Shown here: positions 7,238 through 15,856 of the stretch, one piece after another
Layout of the letters: each line of letters starts with the position of its first letter
How positions within the stretch are numbered: the stretch's first letter is position 1
Assembly: GCA_018398765.1 (NCBI GenBank)
Contig: JAHBMJ010002705.1
Coordinates: 1 to 16,641, forward strand
Length of the DNA stretch: 16,641 nucleotides
Source of the DNA: Chromera velia
Lineage: Eukaryota; Sar; Chromeraceae
Direction of reading: 5' to 3'
Position numbers and translations under genes: made by a program
Notes under the pieces: generated by a model
Databases searched by the model: none
Told to the model about the DNA's origin: nothing
Seen by the model: only the letters and a program-made list of their open reading frames with translations

Positions 7238-7541
7238 AAAATCGTATGTCTTGATTGAAAGCTGCTGAACGCGAGTATATAACGAGAGACCAAAGAGCAC
7301 GCTAAAAATGAACGCATATCAAATTTATGCAACAGAGTTAACGTTCAAAAGATGTCCGCCCGTATACGCCTTTGTTATATGCAAATCGATCGATGGTTGT
7401 TGTCATCTTAAGTTTTGAGTTAATTGGGCATAAATATAAAAACAATTGATACAATCTAAACGGTAGTACACTTAAAGTTTTTGAGTACACTTTTATAAGG
7501 TAGGTAATCATTTTAACACTAGTGAAAATGCTGCAATAGGT
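7238..7541. other. AT-rich spacer between the 49-bp repeats
   Basis: AT-rich sequence with GAGTACACTTTT-like motifs repeated at about 7466-7497. No gene is seen. Confidence 0.4.
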
Positions 7542-7590
7542 GCCGAAGATGGTCTTAGTGTTGATCGAAGGCGGCCGTAAGCCACCAAAG
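7542..7590 (+). repeat. 49-bp diverged direct repeat, copy 2
   Basis: Partner of 7189-7237, same orientation, 353 bp apart. Possibly remnants of a minisatellite or of a duplicated larger element. Confidence 0.6.
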
Positions 7591-7835
7591 ATGACAGTAT
7601 TTTGATCGATTCTAAAAAGTTCATACCTTCCGTTTTTTTATTTGACTTGGCTATCAGCGTATATGTGTAGAAGAAGTAATCCTGCTTCTAATTATGAAAC
7701 AGACTGTTTTGATTGTTCTTTTGTGGACTCTTTTCATTGATCTTTTGGCGTTGTTTTTGCTTGCAAACTGAGGACTAATGGGTACCTCAATCTGTGCACA
7801 GAATTCTCCTGGTATATTACTTGTCATCAATACTT

Positions 7836-8168
7836 ATGTAGGGCCTGTACGTGGCACCACCACGAGGCTGTCATGGTACTTAGTCGCTCGATGGGCTACT
7901 TGCATGGAGTTACTACTGTAGGGTATGGAATCGATGAGCGCATGCATCTGTGTACTAAACGATACTTATAGTGAGGCATGCGTTCTATAGCCAAGCAAGA
8001 GAGAGCCTGGAAGGCAGTAGAAGCTGGATGATTGGCATGAGTGGTTGTTGTCAGAACTCTAAGATGGAACTCCCTCTATGAACGGCTGATCGAGAATATC
8101 TCTGTCTAGCCTACCATACTGCTAGCCTCATGATTACTTAGCCCAGTATGCACACAGTTTACAGTTTA
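7836..8168 (+). repeat. Dispersed repeat, copy 1 (about 330 bp)
   Basis: It aligns to 15445-15769 in the same orientation over its full length. The 3' half (about 7990-8150) is almost identical, with only a few differences. The 5' half is nearer 80 percent, with one 9-nt indel around 7913. Nearly all substitutions are transitions and many interconvert CG with TG or CA. The unit begins TGTAGGGCCTG and has CACACA near its end, so a solo LTR with TG..CA ends (7837-8156) is conceivable, but no flanking target duplication is visible. No coding frame or pol III boxes are seen. Confidence 0.85.
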
Positions 8169-9237
8169 GTTAGCAGAGCGTTTGGCAACACAGAGAGGTA
8201 GATATGGTATGGATCATAAACTTTGTAGTATTGATGTCATTGAACAGTCAGACTGGACAGAGAATTCTCACCACTGTACGCAAAGCTGTATTGATAAGAG
8301 TGCAGTATGAGCTTGTTAGTGGAAAAACTCGTTGAAGGAAAAGAGATTTCGTCTCTTTGGTGTTGTTTGTTCTCGAATCAAAATTTGTGGTGGATTTGAG
8401 ACTCTCTTCCAGATGTAATGGAGTGTGGTGTTTCTTTCTGTTCTCTTTATCTTGAGGGAGTTCCTAGAACTCAAGGTTGCTGGCCCGTTGGAGATGAGGG
8501 TCTAGAAGGACAAGCTTGAGGAGGGAGACCATTCAGTCTGATTGACTGAACTGACTGACTGTCAGTGACTGCTGTCTCTGCTGATTGTACTGCAATGAAG
8601 CATGAGGTGTCCAGGCCTACACGGAACACGCCCAGGTGATACAGAAGATGCTCTTAGCTGTTTTGCTCTGTGAGAGGTTTGGGATGGAAGGAGGAAGAGC
8701 ATCTTGTGGAGTGGAGGTTTGGTTGTGGTGACTGGAGGTGTGTGGTCTTTGTCTTCGCTCACAACCAGGTGTGTTGCGTTTCCAAACGCTCAGTAGTGTC
8801 ATGGGGGCATCGCGGCTGCTGTACATCTCCAAGTCAGTGAACTCCTGGATTGTTTTCTTTTGGTTGAGGATTGAATTTGGGAAATTTGTTTTCGGGGGGA
8901 GGAAGGAGACTTAGTGGGTGTTAGAGGTGAAGGAGAGTATATGTTGAGGTGACGTTGGCTTTGGGTGCTTAGTTCTCCTGCAGTGTTTCTCTGTATCCTG
9001 ACTGTCTTGCTTCTCCAGATAGGAATACATCTTAACGATCCAGATAATTAGGATAGAGGGAAAGAAGGAAGAAAAGAAGAATGAAAAAAGGAGAGAAAGG
9101 GACAAAAAGAAGTGAGGAAACTGATAGATAGAAATTTTGAGGTCATTGCTGAAGAGAAGAGATACAAGCACAAAAGAAAAGAGGCAGTATCGTGAAGAAG
9201 AGAAGTGATGGCGTGAGGGAATGATAGTGGGGCAGGG
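8169..9237. other. Non-coding stretch with purine-rich tract
   Basis: Short GACT repeats lie at about 8538-8566. From about 9050 to 9225 the plus strand is strongly purine-rich (GGAAAGAAGGAAGAAAAGAA type), ending just before the inverted repeat at 9238. Frames on either strand in the purine tract are low-complexity artefacts. No gene is recognised. Confidence 0.4.
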
Positions 9238-9289
9238 AACTGATAGGACTTCCAATCTGAACCTTTGTCCTGAGAAGTGACTTTTAATT
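9238..9289 (+). repeat. 52-bp inverted repeat, left copy
   Basis: It begins AACTGATAGGACTTCCAATC and ends GACTTTTAATT. It differs from the inverse of 14028-14079 by two transitions only. Confidence 0.85.
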
Positions 9290-9982
9290 TTTAAATATCA
9301 TACTAAGTTTTAAAAGCTTTTAAACTATTAAATTAATCTATACAAACCTTGAAATCCAATTAAAAACGTATTCTAACATAGATCTAGGGTATTCGACTAT
9401 TTTAATTATGATTAAGATTTTATAGGTAAGATCATACAAAACATATAATAAAAACATAGATTACATAAACATTTCAGGCCAAAGGAATGTAGTTTATCTT
9501 GAAAAGCTTGAATCCGGTGAAATTAAGTGTGATTACGGGAAAAAATAATCATATACCCCCCCTTTTATGGTATGTCTCTTGCAATTGATTACGGATTACG
9601 AGATTACAGCATCTTTTAAAAGACTACCAATATTTTTTTTCCTTGCATGCCATTACCCATCTCCCAGAAAGCATAATATTTCCCACTGTAGCTCATCCAA
9701 AAGACAATAAAAATTGTTAATTCTCTTCTTCTGCAGTCTTTTGAGCGCATATCAGGGATTCAAGCTGGGGATTTAAGGGCAAAGGGAGGGGGGGAGACTG
9801 ATGGAAGAGGCGTTGAGTTGACTGCTTGGCCTCTCTCGGGAGGCCGCACAGCAACAGCAGCCGCCGCGAGCCTGGTTCTATTGCAGCTCAAAATTTGCCT
9901 TAATACTGTTAGTCTTGCTGTTGTTTTTTATTGGTTGCACCATGCAAAAGTCGTAGGAAAAGGCTAGGGAAAGAGTCTGTTC
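9290..9982. other. AT-rich non-coding stretch
   Basis: AT-rich to about 9480. It contains a C-run at about 9556-9562 and a GCAGCC-rich patch near 9851-9866. No gene is seen apart from the small frame that follows. Confidence 0.4.
9588..9602 (+). repeat. 15-bp direct repeat ATTACGGATTACGAG, copy 1
   Basis: ATTACGGATTACGAG is repeated exactly at 10166-10180, 578 bp away, and the similarity continues loosely (ATTAC against TTTACGAG). Both copies sit near the word CTTTT. Confidence 0.6.
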
Positions 9983-10078
9983 ATGGAGGAGGATGAGCTG
10001 CAAAAAGTTGAAGAAGCGTTTAAAAAGCTTCTCATCAAGGACCCTGATATTGTGATGAATGTTGAGATTGAAGTCTAG
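9983..10078 (+). CDS. Possible short coding remnant, 31 codons
   Basis: ATG 9983 to TAG 10076 encodes a charged helical peptide (MEEDELQKVEEAFKKLLIKD then PDIVMNVEIEV). The composition looks protein-like and G-rich codons stand out from AT-rich surroundings, so it may be an exon piece or gene fragment. It is too short to identify and may be chance. Confidence 0.2.
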   Translation: MEEDELQKVEEAFKKLLIKDPDIVMNVEIEV

Positions 10079-10165
10079 TGATAACATTATCGTATTATGA
10101 TGGTTTTCTTTTGTTTTTTGAAGGAAGGTCCAGGGAAAGGGGCTGTTTACTCCATTTTACTATGT

Positions 10166-10180
10166 ATTACGGATTACGAG
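10166..10180 (+). repeat. 15-bp direct repeat ATTACGGATTACGAG, copy 2
   Basis: Exact partner of 9588-9602. Confidence 0.6.
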
Positions 10181-10194
10181 TTTACGAGCCTTTT

Positions 10195-10218
10195 CTAGAT
10201 ATCACCCTAGATATCACC
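10195..10218 (+). repeat. 12-bp tandem duplication CTAGATATCACC
   Basis: Two exact adjacent copies followed by CTAG, just after the second ATTACGGATTACGAG. Confidence 0.7.
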
Positions 10219-11198
10219 TAGAGACAAGACTTTTATCGCAGATTACAAGTGAACCAGTGAGCATTCTGATAAGATATTGACTTTGTTTGAAGTAATTTAA
10301 TGTAATAAGTCCTTAAAAAATGGTTTTTAGTATAGGGGTGACGTTAAATACTAACATACCCTATGTGTAACCCCTAAAATTCATCTAGTAATATTTTAAG
10401 TCAATTATCCTAGAACATAGATTCTAACACTTTAACTAAAATAAAATGATTGAATTATGATTATTTATTAGTTGTAGTGCTTCATTCTAATTAATTTTAA
10501 CATATACCACTATAAGCTTGCTAGCTTCCGACTAAAAAGCTTGCACACCAACGGTTTGAAACACATACAATGCTTTGTACAGATTTCAATTAAATGTGTA
10601 CATTCAAACAGTGGGCGTCGTTTACTGTTCATATGCCCTGAGCTGACAGAAGCCCGTCGAGGAGGTCACCCCATAGAGGCTGATGGTTACCTATATGCAG
10701 AACGTTATGCGAATATGGAATCTCCTCTGAGAATCAAAGCACGCAGAAAAGAAGAACAATTTAAGAATAAGATCAGTATAAGAATCATCTCAATTTACAT
10801 TGGACAGGAGCGTGCACAGGGTTTTCGACATAATGATGCAAGTGCGGCCTCACATACCCCATACACAAGGAAGATATACGGAAGGCCCGGAGGGGTGTAA
10901 AGCAAAGCGGCTACCAATAAACTGCTGCTGTCATTTACAATACAATGTCTTCATCTCGAAGTGCAAGTGGTCATTTGAAAAAGAGAGGCGCTCCAAGAAG
11001 CGTAACACTGCATCTTGGCTATCCCTATCTCTCTCTCTTTCTACCCTCCTATTTTTTGAGCAAGCAGACAGCTAGACATCCAGAAAGGCAGCACAGGAAG
11101 ACAGACACACATGTGCCAATATGTGTATAGCCAGACACTCTCAGGCCCAGTAAGCAGGCATAGGAAGTCTAACAGGTAAACAGATGAAAAGAGGGGGA

Positions 11199-11218
11199 CA
11201 GGCAGGCAGGCAGGCAGG
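11199..11218 (+). repeat. CAGG microsatellite
   Basis: Five uninterrupted CAGG units, followed by a further CAGG after ATCAGG. Confidence 0.85.
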
Positions 11219-11990
11219 ATCAGGCAGGTGCTGCCAGGCGATCCGGCAAAGCATCAGCATTTCAGTGAAGAATCTATCTAAAGGGCTGCATTATACAGGT
11301 ATAAAGGAAGAGAGCTCTGTTCAAGTGATGCTTGAATGGGATTGGCGGCTACCCTGTCGGGGAAGGCAAAGGCGTACATATATGCATCTACATATATAGA
11401 CATGCAAGGCGGAAATCATCACCATACACAAAAAAGAGAAGCAGGCTAACCGAAGGCTTCTCCAGCTCCCCAGACACAAACATCACTCCCAAAAAGCTTC
11501 TGGGGCTGGAACAATTGCCTGCAGGCATCAGAGAAGGAAAGAAAAAGGTAAGCAACAGAAAGATATAAAAGGAGACGTACGAAAAAGAAGAAGACTTACC
11601 CAGCCTTTTAACGCCCTGCGCCAAGGGCAATCCCGAGGAAAGTGCTGGCTCTCCAACCATCAGAGAGATTTGTGAGTAAAAAGGGAGGAGCACAAAGACA
11701 CGCAGACACCAGAATGCGAATGCATCCGGACCCAAAAAGAATGTCCACTTTGACCTTCCACCTGGGTCTCAATGACTAGGGGGGGGCACTTTAGCCGGTT
11801 ACACCATGGTTACTGACACTACACCCCCCCCTTACAACGTGTGATATATAACCATCAGTCAAAAGTGGTGCCAATCGATTAGTTACGTTTGCTTACTCAT
11901 AGAACTGGCTTCAAGATTGTTAAACAATTTAGGTTATGATCAAAAATGATGGAAAATGATATGTCATACTCACTTTACCCCCAAATCCCC

Positions 11991-12013
11991 CGTAACCGGG
12001 TAACCCGTAACCT
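11991..12013 (+). repeat. GTAACC-rich 23-bp direct repeat, copy 1
   Basis: It begins CGTAACCGGGTAAC and ends GTAACCT. It matches 12138-12160 with two C to T differences. GTAAC or GTTAC words recur throughout 11790-12210 and also appear at 5300-5335 and 13173. Confidence 0.65.
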
Positions 12014-12137
12014 TTTTTGACCCCCCTTAAAAATAAAGTAACCTCCTTCAAGAAGTATTCAAACGTTTTCTAATTAAACATCATTTTGAATGTTTTTAAA
12101 AATTGAAAATTTGGTTGGTTACTGAGGTTAAAATGCT

Positions 12138-12160
12138 CGTAACCGGGTAACTTGTAACCT
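12138..12160 (+). repeat. GTAACC-rich 23-bp direct repeat, copy 2
   Basis: Partner of 11991-12013, 147 bp downstream in the same orientation. Confidence 0.65.
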
Positions 12161-12375
12161 CTTTGTATAACAAAGATAAAAAGGGGGTAACCCAAAGTAA
12201 CTACGTAGCCTACACTTCAAAAACATCAAATTTTCATATAACTTGACCAAGTGGAGCTCCAGGTTGCCAGACTGGCTCGCAAAAATCTGTTTTTGTTCAT
12301 ATTTTATCATTTTTTATGTTATTTTGGGCTTAAAATCTAGGATAACCTTCCAGAGTGCCCCCTTTAAGCTCAACA

Positions 12376-12528
12376 ACCGGTCTCCCAGACCCAAACTGAA
12401 GGTGGGGTCCGACCTGTGACTGGAATGGGCCTTCAGAAAACCTTTAGAGAGTCTTCCTGAAGATGTTCTGAAGGCGCATTCCAGTCACAGTTTGGACTTC
12501 ACCTTCGGCTTAGGTCTGGGAGACCGGT
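12376..12528. repeat. Foldback: 63-bp inverted repeat with 27-nt spacer
   Basis: The arm 12376-12438 (starts ACCGGTCTCCCAGACC) is complementary to 12466-12528 at about 55 of 63 positions. Transcribed from either strand it would fold into a long hairpin. The outer word is repeated again directly after the right arm (GACCGGTCTCTCAGACCCA from 12522), giving three copies in alternating orientation and a near-palindrome across 12516-12537. No flanking target duplication is obvious. It fits a MITE or foldback element, or a small-RNA precursor. Confidence 0.85.
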
Positions 12529-14027
12529 CTCTCAGACCCAGATGCAAGGTCTAAGTAGACCTCCCTCCTGGGGAAAAAGTGACTTTTGCTTAGAGGTGTC
12601 CTTTCATGCATAAAAAACGCTCTGTTACAATTCATTGCATGATAAAAAAAAACTTTTGACAGAGAGTTTTCTTCAATTAATGGTGTCATACCCAACTTCA
12701 CTGAAATCTGGATCTGGGATACCAGGGTTTCAGACCCACGGTCAATTCGGTAAGAATGGGCTGGTACAAAATGAGATACTCTGAAGCGATACAAGAGAAC
12801 GCGGGGGCCAGGACGGCAAACTACGGTGCCAGAATGTCTAGGCCCGTCCTGCAGGACCAACCACCCCAACTATTTGGCTATTCGAAGCTCAAAATCGGCT
12901 TTTCAGGTGCTAAAGAACATATTTGCATGCATACATGGACACAAGTCTATCTCCTCATATCGCTGGACCCAGGAGGCTCCACAAACTGTATCAGTACATC
13001 AACATCGCTCGTTCGAAAGCCAACAGAGCAGGTTCCTTCCTTTATCCTTGGATGTGCACTGTTGGTCTGCTTGGATGCATGGGTTTGAGAGTTGTAGTCT
13101 GCACCAGTCAGGAAGTCACTGTGGCCCTTCTGGCCAGGCCTTCCCAACCAACATTCCTTCTTTTCACTAAGAGGTTACCGTACCGAAATCGATTCCCAGC
13201 AATTTCAGCAAATGCCCCTTGTCTGCTGACATCCTTTTAGAGTTGTGGGATGGGTTTCTGGTGCGTCTGGTGGTTGTGGGAAGGTGAGATTGTTTTGTCT
13301 CTTTTTTGGGGTGAAATGACGTCTCCGGACTATTGATTGATCTCCAGTTCCCCTGGTAGGTCGTTTTGTTTGGCTCATTCCCTTTAAACAAGAGCGTATG
13401 AGTGTTGGACAGTACATTTATACGCTGGATGCAGGTCGGAGGCGCTCAAGAAGGAAAAAGACTTTCTGAAGATTTCAGATAGGCGGACTTCTAGAGTGTA
13501 TTTTTATGCTTCTAAGCAGACTTATTGATTGACTTCCACTGTGCCGCAACCATTCTTGATCCCCTGTTAGAACTGAGCTCCCTGGTCTTAATTTATAGAC
13601 TATGTTGGTATGCATTTTATCATCATTGATACATCACAGCCCTTAAAGTTTCTGGATTTTTGAGTCGAGAAAAGCCTCTTTGGCCTTCTCAGGTATCACA
13701 TCTCAGACGTCTGTTCTTTGTACTTCCTGTATGTCTGGGAGCAGTTTTTTCTGCACCGAGCAGCTAGAAATACTCTAGAGAGACGATTTGACATCTTTTA
13801 GGTTTGTTGTATTCAGTCTCAGTTGGGAAGAGAGACGAGAGGACTCCTTTCAAAAAATTATAGCAACTGCATATATCAACCTTGTTTGTTCTTCTATCCT
13901 TGCCACCTCATTATTTTTAACACACTCTTTATCTTTTGTAACATCAATGACTAGAATGAATTTTTCACGTACGAATAAAGCTTTTCTAGTTGTTATAAAA
14001 GCGTAAAAAAATGTTTTAAAAATGTTT
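12529..14027. other. Stretch without a supported gene
   Basis: Overlapping frames of 60-115 codons occur on both strands at 12750-13420, but none shows a recognisable domain or preserved motif. The last 150 bp are AT-rich and lead into the right inverted repeat. Confidence 0.4.
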
Positions 14028-14079
14028 AATTAAAAGTCACTTCTCAGGATAAAGGTTCAGATTAGAAGTCCTATCAGTT
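14028..14079 (-). repeat. 52-bp inverted repeat, right copy
   Basis: Inverse of 9238-9289 with two transitions. It ends CCTATCAGTT, followed by AGGG. Confidence 0.85.
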
Positions 14080-14083
14080 AGGG

Positions 14084-15444
14084 AAAGGAGAGGATGTATG
14101 TCTTCAGTGCCTGGGAACGGCCGCCTGGGGGCTGATAACTTCGGCCAGGATGTTTGTAGGGCAAATGTTGGTGTGTTGCTTCTCTTGCTATCTCTGTTTG
14201 TGTTGTCTCTGTTGTCTTTACTTTCCCTCTGTCTGTCTGGGTTTGTCTGGGTTGGGAGGAAGAGTGAAAAAAGAAAAGGGGGGGAAGAAGGAAAAATGAG
14301 AGAGACTGGGAGCAAAAGTATAAGAGTGCACATACATGACGCTGACACAACAAACAGAAGAGTGAAAGTGTTGACTGCACATCGAACCAATGCATGCCCC
14401 ATATGCTGTGAACTGTAAAAGCACATCTTTGCAATTAAGAGTTCTGAGCAGTGTATTAACTTTACGTCAAACCATCGACTTTGCATTGAAAGAAAAAAGA
14501 GAAAACCCGGCTGTTTGCGGCCATATTCGCCGGTGTGTGGTCGTACTTGTCTTGTTCTGACTGCGCATCGTAATGTCTAAATCCTCTGGCGTCCATGCAG
14601 ATTATTGTCATGGCACTGCTCGCAGAGGACTGTAATTTTTGCTTCTGACTGTCTGGAGTGTGTGAAGGAGCATGAAGTTGCACATCCATAAGCAGGCTAT
14701 ATGCGATTTTGGCCTTGGTACAGCGGGGGGCCTGAGGTGAGAAGATAAATTGGAGAGGTGTAGAGAGGATAACGTATGCAACACACTGAGTGTGGGCCTG
14801 CCACGAGCGTCGCACTGCGCTAGGGCCGCCGCTGACCTCGCAACGCTGCGTGCGGCCAGTCTAAATAAAGTGACGTCTGACCTTTGCATGCGAAAGTTGT
14901 TCTGTGCCAGTCTCTCGATCGTGGTGTTGGCTGGTCTGAATAGTGGATCAACAGATTGACTCTGCTAGGTCATATTTAAATGTGAGTCTGCCTAAGATCT
15001 ACGCTTATCGTAATTGAGCCTCTAGTACCATACGCAGCTTACACTGAGTGTGTTGTAGGCTGGCGATGGGAGACATTGCGGTCTTTCAGGACTAGAAGCC
15101 AGCGTGTACCCTAAATAGTTGACTGGAAATTATATGAGTGCTCAGGGTCTCCAGCCAGTGTGCGTAAGAGGGTGTACTGAGCCATATACGTCTGTTTCGG
15201 AGGTTGACTGCAGTTTTGTTCAGCGATCCAAGACTAAAACTCAGCGTCATTGCGACCATTTTGTCGTTGTCATGCGATCACGCTGTCTTAATTAAGAAAG
15301 GGAAAGAATTGAAATTAGGTGGATTGATTTTACCCATATTACCCACCCAGTGAGTGGGTAGATGTAAGGCTGGAATATGGATGGTGAGAGAAAAAGAAAG
15401 ACAGTGTGAGCTAAGCGTGGACGTCAGCCTCGGCGAGCGGGCAG
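14084..15444. other. Non-coding stretch, low complexity in part
   Basis: A purine-rich tract lies at 14248-14310 after a pyrimidine-rich tract (14178-14235). Long minus-strand frames here are compositional. A GC-rich patch near 14822-14856 contains GGCCGC and GCGGCC in inverted positions. ACCCAC and GTGGGT form a small hairpin at 15340-15359. No gene is recognised. Confidence 0.4.
15352..15380 (+). repeat. Partial duplicate of the 5' edge of the dispersed repeat
   Basis: It aligns to 15435-15463 at 23 of 29 positions (shared core AGATGTAAGGC). The dispersed repeat's first bases are thus doubled 83 bp upstream. Confidence 0.5.
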
Positions 15445-15769
15445 ATGTAAGGCCTGTACATGGCGCCGCCACGAGGCTGTCATGGTACTTAGTTGCTCGA
15501 CGGGCTACTCACACGGAGTAGGGTGCGGGATCGATGAGTACGTGCGTCTGTGTACTAAATGATCCTTACAGTGAGACATGCGTTCTGTAGCCAAGCAAGA
15601 GAGAGCCTGGAAGACAGTAGAAGCTGGATGATTGACATGAGTGGTTGTTGTCAGAACTCTAAGATGGAACTCCCTCTATGAACGGCTGATCGAGAATATC
15701 TCTGTCTAGCCTACCACACTGCTAGCCTCATGATTACTTAGCCCAGTACGTACACAGCTTATAACTTAG
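15445..15769 (+). repeat. Dispersed repeat, copy 2 (about 325 bp)
   Basis: Partner of 7836-8168. It lacks the 9 nt present near 7913 and keeps more CG dinucleotides than copy 1 (for example GGCGCCGCCACG where copy 1 has GGCACCACCACG). The flanks are unrelated to those of copy 1. Confidence 0.85.
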
Positions 15770-15797
15770 GTGGCTCTCGGGTAGAATGTTTTGTAAG

Positions 15798-15816
15798 TTC
15801 GCTTTCCGGGGTCACA
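15798..15816 (+). repeat. 19-bp direct repeat, copy 1
   Basis: TTCGCTTTCCGGGGTCACA; repeated at 15838-15856 with one transition (T to C), exactly 40 bp apart. It may be the start of a decayed 40-bp tandem repeat. Confidence 0.7.
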
Positions 15817-15837
15817 AGTTTTTTGAGTGCCCCACGC

Positions 15838-15856
15838 TTCGCTTTCCGGGGCCACA
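15838..15856 (+). repeat. 19-bp direct repeat, copy 2
   Basis: TTCGCTTTCCGGGGCCACA; partner of 15798-15816. Confidence 0.7.

Larger units (their letters stand above)
10079..11990. other. Long stretch without a supported gene
   Basis: AT-rich to about 10530. After that GC content rises and several frames of 60-120 codons overlap on both strands without any recognised domain. Features seen are an exact 12-bp tandem pair CTAGATATCACC (10195-10218), a CAGG microsatellite (11199-11218), and alternating AT around 11379-11400. No splice-supported gene can be proposed from the sequence alone. Confidence 0.4.
9238..14079. mobile_element. Candidate 4.84-kb element bounded by 52-bp inverted repeats
   Basis: The sequence 9238-9289 is the inverted complement of 14028-14079 at 50 of 52 positions. 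Similarity stops sharply outward and fades into unrelated AT-rich sequence inward. AGGG lies directly outside both ends (9234-9237 and 14080-14083), consistent with a 4-bp target duplication, though the purine-rich flanks make chance plausible. No transposase or other domain is recognised in the interior; it would be a non-autonomous DNA element or a shell of one. The alternative is two independent insertions of a short repeat in opposite orientation. Confidence 0.55.

Noticed and set aside
7837-8156. Solo LTR interpretation of the dispersed repeat (TG...CA ends)
   Set aside because: Neither copy has a flanking target duplication, and the end points were chosen by eye; kept only as a possibility.
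8911-9255. 114-codon minus-strand frame with a hydrophobic stretch
   Set aside because: The Phe/Ser/Leu run comes from the purine-rich tract of the plus strand; it overlaps the element boundary and has no recognisable domain.
11184-11568. Overlapping plus-strand frames near the CAGG repeat
   Set aside because: Composition follows the microsatellite and AG-rich sequence; no domain and no coherent single frame.
14037-14486. 149-codon minus-strand frame
   Set aside because: It crosses the 52-bp inverted repeat and a purine/pyrimidine tract; the protein is low-complexity Ser/Leu/Phe-rich and shows no motif.
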